Source of the DNA: Desulfolutivibrio sulfodismutans DSM 3696
GTDB taxonomy: Bacteria > Desulfobacterota > Desulfovibrionia > Desulfovibrionales > Desulfovibrionaceae
Direction: 5' to 3'
Assembly (NCBI RefSeq): GCF_013376455.1
Contig: NZ_CP045504.1
Span: 2,191,001 to 2,255,000, forward strand
DNA length: 64,000 nucleotides
In this document: positions 55,857-64,000 of the stretch, one piece after another
Layout: every line of letters starts with the position of its first letter
Position numbering within the stretch: position 1 is the stretch's first letter
The notes under the pieces: model-generated
Told to the model about the DNA's origin: nothing
Seen by the model: only the letters and a program-made list of their open reading frames with translations
Database searches by the model: none
Program-made: the position numbers and the translations under genes

Positions 55857-56414
55857 TCACAATGCGTTGAGGAGGATTTCTTCCACCTCTTCATCCTGTA
55901 CCCCAAGATACCTTCGCGTTATCGAGGGGCTACTGTGATTGAGCCTCTTGGCCAACAACTCCCATGAAACACCAAATGTTTTGCGTTGATGGTAGCACCA
56001 CGTCTTCCGCAGTGTATGCGCTCCGAAGTTGCCTTGTAGATTGATCTCGTCGCACCAGCGCTGCACCATCATGGTGACGGCATACGTGGTCAGCGGATAA
56101 TTCTTCCCCTTGCGGCTCTTGAACAGGAAATGTTCATCTTCGAGTTTCGAAGTTGCAAGATGCTCGGCAAGAGCCGACTTGATTTCCTTGTTCATTATGA
56201 AGATGTTCTCTTTGCCAGTTTTCTTTTCCTTGAGGCAGACGCGGTCGCCAATCTTGCAATACTTCACGTCTGAAACCTTCAAGGCCAATATATCTTGGAC
56301 CCTGAGCCCAGAGTTCACCCCCATGGTAAACAGTAGCCGATTACGCGGCTGATCCGCCAAGAGCTTCTTGATGCTCTTGATGTTCTTGAGGTCGATAATG
56401 GGCTCGACTTTCAT
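55857..56414 (-). CDS. Small tyrosine recombinase, catalytic domain only (module B)
   Basis: 185 residues from ATG 56414, preceded by AAAGGAGG. Same length and start (MKVEPI) as the protein at 26787. Arg in GVNSGLRVQDIL, HTLRKTW, and HSSPSITRRYLG complete the recombinase active site. No N-terminal DNA-binding domains. The coding frame is cleanly preserved in both copies, so a catalytic-domain-only recombinase seems to be a real working part of the module. Confidence 0.9.
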   Translation of the reverse strand: MKVEPIIDLKNIKSIKKLLADQPRNRLLFTMGVNSGLRVQDILALKVSDVKYCKIGDRVCLKEKKTGKENIFIMNKEIKSALAEHLATSKLEDEHFLFKSRKGKNYPLTTYAVTMMVQRWCDEINLQGNFGAHTLRKTWCYHQRKTFGVSWELLAKRLNHSSPSITRRYLGVQDEEVEEILLNAL

Positions 56415-56719
56415 GAGCACCTCCTTTGCAACGTTGTTTTTCGCTTCCAAACCCAACCAAATCGTAGATTCAAAACCAGGGATGGCTGGGACCGTCCAGC
56501 TAGTGCTGGAGTATCCCGTTGTAATACAACGGCTTATGCTGCAATGCTCATCCAATGTACGATTCTATCTATTATCGTTCTTTCCTCCGTTGTAGAGTGT
56601 TCGCATTATACCAATGATATCTGTATTACTTTGTGCATTCTGCCAGAAAATTGAAGTGACAATTTGATAGACTGCGAATCAGATGTTATGTTGCACGGAG
56701 GACGGAAAGCAGGATTCAA

Positions 56720-56756
56720 ACAGAAGAAAATGCCACCTCTCTGGAGCATGGCATTC
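56720..56756 (-). terminator. Terminator after AbrB-like gene (module B)
   Basis: AATGCCA (56729-56735) and TGGCATT (56749-56755), T-rich tail on the minus strand; same outer stem as 27570-27604. Confidence 0.75.
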
Positions 56757-56770
56757 GTAGATGGTTGATT

Positions 56771-57154
56771 TCAGATCACCGTCAGGATGATGCGATTGTC
56801 TTCGACAGTGACGGCGAACTCGTCGCCTTCATTGACGTCGAGGCTGCCCAGATCAAGTTTGTTGACGTTGATCCGCACCTCGCCCTTCTTGTTGACGTAG
56901 GGACGTGCAGAACTCTTGAGATAGAGTCCTTTGACGTCGTAGAACTGCCTGTCCTGGCTGATGAGCTTGAGGACGAAGTGCTTGAGGGTCGGCTTATGCG
57001 TAATGTTCATCTTTTCCATGATGGACTTCGCGTCGAGACCTTCCCTGATGCACTCCCTGAGAAGCGAAGCATTGTACTTCGACTCAGGGCGCTTCTTTTC
57101 GCCCACGCCATCGAACTCTTCACCCTCAATGGACTGAACCTTCTTCGCTGACAT
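56771..57154 (-). CDS. AbrB-like putative transcriptional regulator (module B)
   Basis: 127 residues; AAAGGAGGCAAT precedes ATG 57154. Relative of 27611-27967: shared KYNASLLRECIREGLDAKSIMEK helix region, FYDVKGLYLKSS and the AbrB-like end EGDEFAVTVEDNRIIL. First gene of module B, followed by the conserved terminator and the two recombinases. It probably sets the on/off state of the recombinases. Confidence 0.75.
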   Translation of the reverse strand: MSAKKVQSIEGEEFDGVGEKKRPESKYNASLLRECIREGLDAKSIMEKMNITHKPTLKHFVLKLISQDRQFYDVKGLYLKSSARPYVNKKGEVRINVNKLDLGSLDVNEGDEFAVTVEDNRIILTVI

Positions 57155-58515
57155 ATTGCCTCCTTTGTTTTAGGCGGTGGTATAAGAATCTAATATCTAT
57201 ATGATATGACTCGAATAATGTCATAGAAAGGAAGAAGCTTTCCCGTTGCGACAGGCGGAAACGTTCGTTGGGCCGAGGATCGCTCCTACGGGGTTTTCGG
57301 GTCCGAAGCAGGGTCAACCCTGGGGAAGCCCCAGAAAGCGCAGGAGGCGGGAGTTTTGGAGAGGTGGAAAGCTGACGAATTGGCATTCACAAAGAATACA
57401 CATTGACAGAAAGGAAATTGTGCGACCAAACAATATGTTAGCCATTCAGCTTTCCGCATCTTATTGAACATTTATTTCATACATTGTGAGTCATTATGCG
57501 TCCTTCAATGTACCGGGAATTTCATTCCTGGATCTTATTGACCAACTCAGACCTAGAGGGGTGGGAAACCGGCCACGCGAACGAAGCAGCCTAATCGTTG
57601 CCCCGCCAGGGCGGCGATGTCAGGTGATAACCATCGCTGTACACGAAGCATAACCAACCATGTCAATTCAAAGCAAATAAATGCGAATGGGATCACATCG
57701 GTCAATAGTATATTTCTGCATATTTTCATCAGTATTCTACATATCCATTTAGCCTTCTCAAACAGCCATAGATTCGATCTATGGCTAATTTCGCAGGCAA
57801 AGTATTTGCATTCACCCATCAAACGAAACCAAGACAGTAAAAGCCATCTGCAAGTCAACTAGGCGACTAACTAAAGCATGGCATTCAAACGTACGCAGCT
57901 ACTTACCGACTCACAAATACTGCTAGCCAGCAGCAAAAACACAAATTGTTCGACCATGTTTTCATTATTTCCTTCATAGCTAGACACCAGCCTTCTCCGG
58001 AGCCATACTATCTTTGTCTTTTATTCTGTAGATAAAATCTCCATGTTAATCTCTACCAACTAAAACAGGCTCAGAACGATAATAGCCTTAGGACATCATG
58101 ACACACGTAAAACCCAAGAGACGTAGAGGACAAACCCAAAATTTAGCCCTGCTTCATGATGGCTTGGTTCCGTATCAATCTTCCTCCAATACTCATGCGA
58201 CAAGCATTCAGCCATCAGCTAGACTGATGGCTCACATTTGATGACATCTGCACACATGAAAACCGCAAAGCTCATTACAACATACCCAATAACCTCATTG
58301 TAATGATTCGATTGTCTTCAATTCAACTAAATATCCAGGCTGCTTTCTACTTTTTCATAGCCATGCTATGCCAGCGATTATCCTGGTGAAACATATCCAG
58401 GCTGAGTGACATGTAAGACTGGATGGCGAATGCCCACGAGTTTGCCAACAACACGGATCAACAAACAAAGAAGCAAAGAGACGGAGAGGACAAACCCCTC
58501 CGTGCTGGAACGGGG
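57155..58515. other. Long gene-poor AT-rich stretch
   Basis: About 1.36 kb. Several short frames exist but lack ribosome sites and protein-like composition. The part near 57240-57360 is GC-rich and palindromic (CAGGGTCAACCCTG). No RNA gene recognised. Confidence 0.5.
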
Positions 58516-58611
58516 TCAGATTGATCTTTTTATGACAACGATTAGCGCTTGCTTCAGTATTTCCCTCGCAAGCTTTGATTCAATGAGAACCATGACGACT
58601 CTCAAAACCAT
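58516..58611 (-). CDS. Possible 31-residue hydrophobic peptide
   Basis: ATG at 58609-58611 is preceded by a near-perfect AAGGAGG site at 5-nt spacing. The peptide is hydrophobic (MVLRVVMVLIESKLA, LIVVIKRSI), as in small membrane peptides or type I toxins. The start overlaps the end of the frame at 58602-58784. Speculative because of length. Confidence 0.3.
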   Translation of the reverse strand: MVLRVVMVLIESKLAREILKQALIVVIKRSI

Positions 58612-58784
58612 AGTGCCTCCTTTTCGTCAGTTGTCCTGTTCTCCATCGACTTCCAGTAAAGAACAAAGCCCTTGACTCCGAAAAGCCAAGGGCCTTGCTC
58701 AGCCACCGTACGATACCCTCTAATATCTCTATGAACGCGGCTTAAAATGACATCGCATTTGTCATTGTCGTCGTTGCAATTCAA
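58602..58784 (-). CDS. Possible small hypothetical protein
   Basis: 60 residues from a TTG start; no good ribosome site. Sequence such as VILSRVHRDIRGYRTVAEQG looks protein-like, and it would be translationally coupled to the next peptide. No family recognised. Confidence 0.3.
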   Translation of the reverse strand: MNCNDDNDKCDVILSRVHRDIRGYRTVAEQGPWLFGVKGFVLYWKSMENRTTDEKEALWF

Positions 58785-58979
58785 AATAGATATACAGAAT
58801 TTGCAGGCGTAGACGCTACATAATTGTTATTTTGTTAAGCGAGGCAAAACTGTCGACGATGTCGACGACTCAAATACTGGCGACTTGGGAGGACATCTTT
58901 CGCTTTATGCTATCAAAATCTCTCAAATCTCGCAGACCACGAACCTTCAAACCCAGCTGCAGGACACCAACTGCCAACG

Positions 58980-59393
58980 TCACATATCCTCAACTGGCTC
59001 AGGACAGTAATAGCTCGAACAAGTTGAAGCACATTGTTTGACGTCGGCAATCACAAAACCCATGACCGAGCAACGCATCCCATCAGACCCTGTTTCGAAG
59101 TCCTCATCAGGCTGACAGAAATCACAGTCCGAGCAGGACCTGTCATTCGGAATCATATTTGGAGCAGACGACTTAACATTACTGGCCTGATCAACATGGA
59201 CACGATTCAATTGAAGCTCACCACCACCTGCATGAGCTAGGTTGTTTTCATAATTATCTTTATAAAATGAAACGTTACTTTCTATCTCGTCCTCGCAAGA
59301 GGCATCTGACTCGGCATTGACCACTTCAATGTCGAATGGGCAGAACGTCTCCAGGTCAAGTCCTAAACCTTTTAGGAAGTTCAAGAAGACCAT
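58980..59393 (-). CDS. Cys-rich unknown protein
   Basis: 137 residues; GAAGGAGAAAGCGAC precedes ATG 59393. An acidic N-terminal half is followed by a Cys-rich end: CSDCDFCQ, then single Cys in MRCSV, then CASTCSSYYC, eight cysteines in all after residue 85. This could hold zinc or an iron-sulfur cluster. It lies 264 bp downstream of the DUF927 gene, same strand. Family not recognised. Confidence 0.6.
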   Translation of the reverse strand: MVFLNFLKGLGLDLETFCPFDIEVVNAESDASCEDEIESNVSFYKDNYENNLAHAGGGELQLNRVHVDQASNVKSSAPNMIPNDRSCSDCDFCQPDEDFETGSDGMRCSVMGFVIADVKQCASTCSSYYCPEPVEDM

Positions 59394-59656
59394 GTCGCTT
59401 TCTCCTTCGCATGGTTATTATTCAAAAGCTTCATCTCCATAGAACTGGAATCGCCAGCGGCTTCGACGTTCCAAATACCCAACAAAAATCTGCCACCACC
59501 GTCGCTATTTATATTATAATGATATCATAATAATAATTATATATAATTAATTTATTTTAGTTATTTGGAACGTATAATAAGAATATGAATCACATGTACA
59601 CATTGAACAGTCACAGGAGCAGGGTGACAGGGATGCAAAAATTTGGAACGTACAAG

Positions 59657-61531
59657 CTATTTAGGGCTGGTCCTTCCCCGTCCGTCCCAAAAGGATTTGG
59701 CACTGAAGCAGTACATTGGCACTATTACGTTCTTCGACTCGCCAGCAGTTTTAGGGATGACGACCTTTCGCTGATACCCTTTGGACCAGTCATCGGTGAT
59801 GAGCCAGCCCTTGTCCTTCCAGAGACGGACCATTTCTAAGGCTTTAAATCCATTCTTTCTAAGAATATCATCCAGAATCGTTTTCGTTAACCCTGTGAAT
59901 GTCCATTCTCCATCGTCAGTCACGTCGCAATACGCTCCATGCATGTCACCAGACCAAGGGATATTTTGACGCGCCTCGGCTGGCAAATACACTCGATTCT
60001 GATTACTGCTAATCCATTCCTCTACGCACCCAAATGCCTGAGAAGCAATATCTGCAGATTTTGCTTCGTTCATTGCCCTGGACCAGACTGAATCGAGTAG
60101 GCTTCGGACTGGCGTGCTCCGTTTCAGTTCCGGTAGAGCCGCATGGATGATTGCAATCGCAGTAGCGACAGCGGCAAAGTATTCTCCAAGTCGCATTTCA
60201 ACTGGCGTCAGATCAGGCGATTTCGTAAGAAGCTCATTCGCTTCGGCATACGCCTCCTTCCAGATGGGCCATTGATCCCGATGGTCCAGGATGAACTGAA
60301 CCATGCGAGGTCCAGCATGGCCGAAGTGGTCAGTGACCCCTGTCTTGGTCCTGGTGACAACAGCTTTGCTCTCAGCGTCTGTCCTGAGGAAAGGGTTGCC
60401 CCAAAGGTCGATGATCCTGCCCCTGACACCACCGTCTGTACTCAGGTCCAGGCTTGGCGTCTCTCCAGTTGAGAAGAGGATGGTCCTGAACGGCTGCACC
60501 CGATCAGAGCCATGGAGGGTCGCTCGGCCCTTATCCATGCCGGATGCGATCATGTAGATGGAGTCAGTGACGAGGTCGCTGCCGTACTTGTTCTTTTTGT
60601 TCTGCAATCTAGCCAGCTTAGTTTCGTCAAGGAACAACGGCAGCCCATTGAGCAGAGCCGCCATCCTACCGATCCTGTTGTCGGTCCCGTTCCAGGTGTT
60701 GATGAACGAGCCCGCATGGAACGAAGGATTTCCCCATGCCGATGCCGCCAGCATCAGCGCGGTGGTTTTCCCTGAAGAACTTGGAGCACAGAGTTCGAGT
60801 GTAAAGTTGTCCACCCCCAGGATCGGAAGCAATGGCGCGGCCAAGGACGTGTACAGCGCAAAGGCGACGTCAGGATATTCCAGCGCCTCATTGACCATGG
60901 AGGCCCAGGCGGCGAAGCTTCCCTTTTGAACAAAGCCGCTTGCGAATTGCTCATCTCCCTGGTCGGCACCCTTGAAACGAACCACCGGGGCCTGGCCGGG
61001 AAGTTTACCGGCGGAAGTCCCACTCAAGTACGAGTGCCCCCAGAGAAACCCCGCCATGTCCTCGGTCCAACCCAGGCGGCTGTCCACAAACGTCTTCGGG
61101 ATGTTGCCACTGTTAACCCGATCATATTCTTGAAGATACTCGATGATGCCATTTGCGTTAATGCTCGTGACGGGGAAGTTGTAATTTGCCAATCCGACAA
61201 TGCTGGTCTTGCTTGCGATGACTCCGCGTTCAATTTGATGCTGATGCCACCTCCCGTCGCGTAACCAGGACAATGTGACATAATGCAGCCCCGTAGACCT
61301 GTTCTCCGAACATTCGCTAATCACGATTGGGCATGGTGAAAGCCGTATCCCGCCTGCATCAGTCGATTTAACAAGGCTCAGGTCCTTCGCAAACAGATAC
61401 CGATGCGGCAATTCAGACGCATTTGATACTGGCGCATTGGGAATACGCTGTTGAATGTTAATCGTCTTAAGAACTATATCTTGAGCAACTGCGCTCATAC
61501 TGCTTGTGTTGACAGTTTGATTCGTATTCAT
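59657..61531 (-). CDS. DUF927 ATPase/helicase-like protein
   Basis: 624 residues; AAAGGAAATCC precedes ATG 61531. The DUF927 region shows SRLGWTEDMAGFLWGH, then Walker A PSSSGKTTALML and LPLFLDETKLAR, followed by ILFSTGETPSL. DUF927 proteins are superfamily-3-like ATPases found in plasmids, phages and islands, and are thought to act in replication. A lid/C-terminal region with winged-helix character (WTFTGLTKTILDDILRKNG) ends the protein. The radical SAM gene upstream is 59 bp away and is probably co-transcribed. Confidence 0.88.
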   Translation of the reverse strand: MNTNQTVNTSSMSAVAQDIVLKTINIQQRIPNAPVSNASELPHRYLFAKDLSLVKSTDAGGIRLSPCPIVISECSENRSTGLHYVTLSWLRDGRWHQHQIERGVIASKTSIVGLANYNFPVTSINANGIIEYLQEYDRVNSGNIPKTFVDSRLGWTEDMAGFLWGHSYLSGTSAGKLPGQAPVVRFKGADQGDEQFASGFVQKGSFAAWASMVNEALEYPDVAFALYTSLAAPLLPILGVDNFTLELCAPSSSGKTTALMLAASAWGNPSFHAGSFINTWNGTDNRIGRMAALLNGLPLFLDETKLARLQNKKNKYGSDLVTDSIYMIASGMDKGRATLHGSDRVQPFRTILFSTGETPSLDLSTDGGVRGRIIDLWGNPFLRTDAESKAVVTRTKTGVTDHFGHAGPRMVQFILDHRDQWPIWKEAYAEANELLTKSPDLTPVEMRLGEYFAAVATAIAIIHAALPELKRSTPVRSLLDSVWSRAMNEAKSADIASQAFGCVEEWISSNQNRVYLPAEARQNIPWSGDMHGAYCDVTDDGEWTFTGLTKTILDDILRKNGFKALEMVRLWKDKGWLITDDWSKGYQRKVVIPKTAGESKNVIVPMYCFSAKSFWDGRGRTSPK

Positions 61532-61590
61532 TTCGGATTTCCTTTGAAGAAGGGCCACCAAGTTTTCACTTGATGGCCCTCTTTTAACGC

Positions 61591-62532
61591 TTACCGCTTC
61601 AGCCAGATCACTGCTGCGTCATTGACATTGTATCCGTCACCATCAGAGTAAACCAAAATCTTGAGATGATCCAAACAACCCCTGGAGATGGCGGCATTGG
61701 TTGCGGTATTGATCAAGTCTTCAACGTACAATTGATGAAAGTGAGATGACCGGATCATATCGAATTCGTGAGCATGCAATCCATACCCTTTCTGTTGAAG
61801 CGCCTTGGCGCAGTTGACGATCCCAGGCCCTCGCGCATTCAAAGGTTCAGTCCAAATCGTTTCAGGTTTTGCAGCCAAAACAGAATCGAGCATGCTTTCA
61901 TAATCGGATTGCGACGTGCCAATACCAGGCAGAACTGGACATATCATTCCGTAGGTTCGAATGCCCATGTCCCGAGCCAGATGCAGGGCTTGCAAGCGTT
62001 CGGTGATGCTGGAGGCATTCGGCTCGATGATCTTCGCGAGGTGCTCATTATGAACCGGAGCAGTAATGCTCAAACCAACCATCACCCTATTGCGATATTT
62101 CGATATCAGGTCATAATCATACGCAATAGAAGCGCTCTTCGTGAGAATCCGTACGGAGCAGGTGCTCTTGGACAAAATCGTCGACAAAAGATGACGCCCA
62201 AGATCGCGCCCCCTTGCCTCTGGAGCCCAGCAATCCGTTAGCGTGCTCATCATCACGACATCGTTACTATCAAGCTTCATGCTCTGGCGTTGAACACGCA
62301 AATGTGTCCACAAGTCGACAATAGCCGTCCCGCTTTCAAGGGCAGCAAAAGAAGTGATCTTGTTCTCCTTGAAGAATCTATGCGTTCTTATCAGCGACGG
62401 TGTTGAACAATACTTGCACGCATGACCGCAAATCAGTCCGCAATTTACAGCATGTGTGGCCAATTGCTTTTTTGCAAACTCATTCGAAAGAGTGATTCCG
62501 ATGTTCCTTTGGCATGTTAAGACGTTACTCAT
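61591..62532 (-). CDS. Radical SAM protein (SPL/ELP3-like)
   Basis: 313 residues from the ATG at 62532, which has GGGGGTG upstream. CGHACKYC gives the CxxxCxxC that binds the 4Fe-4S cluster; MSTLTDCWAPEA follows, typical of spore-photoproduct-lyase-like radical SAM enzymes. Later VMVGLSITAPVHN and ICPVLPGIG fit the partial barrel. A second Cys-rich cluster is not evident. Paired with the DUF927 ATPase; the substrate could be DNA, RNA or a protein, not determinable here. Confidence 0.85.
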   Translation of the reverse strand: MSNVLTCQRNIGITLSNEFAKKQLATHAVNCGLICGHACKYCSTPSLIRTHRFFKENKITSFAALESGTAIVDLWTHLRVQRQSMKLDSNDVVMMSTLTDCWAPEARGRDLGRHLLSTILSKSTCSVRILTKSASIAYDYDLISKYRNRVMVGLSITAPVHNEHLAKIIEPNASSITERLQALHLARDMGIRTYGMICPVLPGIGTSQSDYESMLDSVLAAKPETIWTEPLNARGPGIVNCAKALQQKGYGLHAHEFDMIRSSHFHQLYVEDLINTATNAAISRGCLDHLKILVYSDGDGYNVNDAAVIWLKR

Positions 62533-63004
62533 TAGCACCCCCATTGATTATTGTTTCCTGACACTGGCCGACGCAATTGATCATTGCGACCAGATTTCAG
62601 CACTCTAATGGGGTTATATCTTTATTGCTTTGCTCCGTTAGAACATCAGCGAGGGGTGAGGCCGATGACGTGCTCGGTGCCTGAATGAGTCTGAGGGAGC
62701 GGACCAGGGGCAACCCTGACCTCGGAGACATTGGCGGAAACGAGTTACCATCAGCCCCCTGGAAATGAAGGGGCGGTGCGAAAAATACCGGGGTTTGACT
62801 TTGTGCGTTCCCACACGAGGACAGGGCCGCGCAGGACATTCGGTGATCGCTCCCACCTTGGCTCAAATCGAAACGCGGCGAATTCATACCAATTCCAGAT
62901 GAATTGCGTGCGATTCATCCCTGACCGACACGAGCCAGCCTCCCTAAATCATGTACGATTTATGCCAGATGATTCCTGACGGCGATTCTGATACGCTTGA
63001 GGGC
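62533..63004. other. Intergenic region between divergent genes
   Basis: 472 bp, no supported gene. Contains CAGGGGCAACCCTG (62712-62725) similar to the palindromic CAGGGTCAACCCTG near 57308. Confidence 0.45.
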
Positions 63005-63175
63005 ATGGAATGGTTCATCATCGGCGGCGTGTTGGTCGCCATCGCCATCGGAGTTGTCATTTTCGGCGGCAAATCCAGGGGCGACGGATCAGTCCCTGGC
63101 CGATTCGATTTCGACAGCTACAAGGATCGCGAATTCTCTCAGCGAGGCTTACTCGACAAGGCGAAATGGCGGTGA
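63005..63175 (+). CDS. Small single-pass membrane protein
   Basis: 56 residues starting MEWFIIGGVLVAIAIGVVIFG, one membrane helix, then a charged cytoplasmic tail (RFDFDSYKDREFSQRG). A GAGG lies very close to the ATG; an upstream in-frame ATG at 62951 is an alternative. A terminator follows at 63236. Unknown function. Confidence 0.5.
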   Translation: MEWFIIGGVLVAIAIGVVIFGGKSRGDGSVPGRFDFDSYKDREFSQRGLLDKAKWR

Positions 63176-63235
63176 ATGATCAAGCCCTGTCAGATGTGAA
63201 CAACAGTGGCGGGACGGGAAGCCCAAGGTGACGAA

Positions 63236-63270
63236 GGGGGCAGGGTTGATTCCCGCCCCCCTGGTTCTCT
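63236..63270 (+). terminator. Rho-independent-type terminator
   Basis: GGGGGC(A)GGG and CCC-GCCCCC (63236-63260) form a strong stem, then CTGGTTCTCTTTC. Confidence 0.6.
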
Positions 63271-63372
63271 TTCAGGCAGGGGCTACGTCTTCCCTTGGAC
63301 TGGGCTCAGGCAAGATGCCATCGGAGCAGGGGCGGCGTCTCGGTCATGTGTTGGAGCTACCCCTGGATCATG

Positions 63373-63600
63373 TCAGTGTTTCTTGAGAACACGCTCCAGG
63401 GTTTCCCGGAACTGCGCCGACAGGTTCAGCCCGATTTCCGAAGAGCTCCTGACAAGTGAGGCTCCTCCAAGGGCATCCGGGGCAACAGCCCCCATCAACT
63501 GAAAGAGCTTTTCGATAGGCCGGAAGTGCTCAATGAGCATATCCAACTGATCCAAGTGATCCTGGGCCTCCAGCCCCGTCTCTCCCTCCAGAGCGTTCAC
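63373..63600 (-). CDS. Small protein coupled to DUF6573 gene
   Basis: 75 residues from GTG 63600. The DUF6573 stop TGA (63597-63599) overlaps this start as GTGA, and GGAGG lies 4 nt upstream, so translation is coupled. Largely helical (LDQLDMLIEHFRPIEKLFQLMG). No family recognised. Confidence 0.65.
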   Translation of the reverse strand: MNALEGETGLEAQDHLDQLDMLIEHFRPIEKLFQLMGAVAPDALGGASLVRSSSEIGLNLSAQFRETLERVLKKH

Positions 63601-63977
63601 AGGTCCTCCGGAAGACACAGAGTCAGGACAGGTTCGCCATGATCACCAGGGCCAACATGGAGAACGCACCGGACCTTTTCATGCTTCCCCGGCTTCATCA
63701 GAAACAGCACTTCGAAGTAGACGCGATCCTGCTGGAGCCCCTTCCGTGCTGAAAGAGCCGCAAGGCTCATCAAGTCGTGCAGGCGACCCTCCTGCGACTG
63801 CCCTTCGCCTTCCAGTCCAGGTGGAGGGGTGACGTAGCTGAACAGGTTGTCCCCGATGACAAAGGGCAGATTGAATCCGTAAGCTTTTGCCTCGGCGGTG
63901 ACGTCGATCAAAACCCCGTCCTCTATTGCCTGGGTTCGGGAATAACTGAAAATGATGGGCCAGGATTCGTCAGACAT
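63597..63977 (-). CDS. DUF6573 family protein
   Basis: 126 residues; GAAGGAACTGCC precedes ATG 63977. Relative of 21187-21585: shares WPIIFSYSR, AIEDGVLIDVT, IGDNLF, PPPGLEGEGQS and the final EPVLTLCLPED. The upstream end lies near the window edge. The paired occurrence at opposite ends of the islands and its small coupled partner hint at an accessory role for mobile-element maintenance. Confidence 0.85.
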   Translation of the reverse strand: MSDESWPIIFSYSRTQAIEDGVLIDVTAEAKAYGFNLPFVIGDNLFSYVTPPPGLEGEGQSQEGRLHDLMSLAALSARKGLQQDRVYFEVLFLMKPGKHEKVRCVLHVGPGDHGEPVLTLCLPEDL

Positions 63978-64000
63978 GGCAGTTCCTTCGAGTTTTAGCT

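Noticed and set aside
57553-57858. 101-residue minus-strand frame
   Set aside because: Trp/Cys-rich without family features or ribosome site in an otherwise decayed region.

Overview
The window looks like part of a sulfate-reducing deltaproteobacterial chromosome, most likely Desulfovibrionaceae. This is inferred from the very GC-rich housekeeping genes, the class I hybrid cluster protein (Hcp) and the large number of PAS, GGDEF, chemotaxis and hybrid-kinase proteins. No 16S gene is present, so the assignment is an inference.

Positions 1-17400 are mostly high-GC chromosome: the end of a double-kinase hybrid sensor, glutamate racemase, a small Tat-exported protein, an Asp/Glu racemase, a UshA-like 5'-nucleotidase, membrane and periplasmic proteins of unknown role, a Tat metallophosphoesterase, an isochorismatase-fold hydrolase and a methyltransferase. 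Two low-GC CelD/BcsL-type acetyltransferases (9502-11993) look imported. A cyclodipeptide synthase (17013) is cut by an IS481-family element (17416-18503) whose other side cuts a CheB gene. There is no target duplication, so this is a rearrangement junction.

Positions 18500-34300 are an accessory island: a PAS-GGDEF cyclase, a DUF6573 protein, ParB, an AT-rich repeat region, a primase-polymerase/RepA-like replication protein, a paired tyrosine recombinase module with an AbrB-like regulator, and a minus-strand operon with a P4-type helicase, a possible sliding-clamp-like protein and a DpdA/TGT-like protein. Positions 34600-37090 return to chromosome-like sequence (DUF4405 membrane protein, SpoIIAA-like protein) and end in the 3' half and terminator of a tRNA-Ala(GGC).

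From 37134 rightwards a second composite island is joined to that tRNA. A 250-bp attachment-type repeat occurs twice (37121 and 40906) around a hybrid kinase. Next come a TetR-controlled ABC exporter, hcp, two diguanylate cyclases, and an MCP-CheW-binding protein operon. Two of these sensors carry NIT (nitrate/nitrite-sensing) domains, so the cargo looks like a nitrogen-oxide response package. A second copy of the paired recombinase module (54010-57154) follows, then a DUF927 ATPase, a radical SAM protein and a second DUF6573 protein.

The most notable unexplained item is an intergenic RNA of about 240 nt present twice (14386-14625 and 34766-35006, minus strand). Each copy keeps its own sigma70-type promoter, long identical internal blocks and the same terminator. 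I do not recognise its family.
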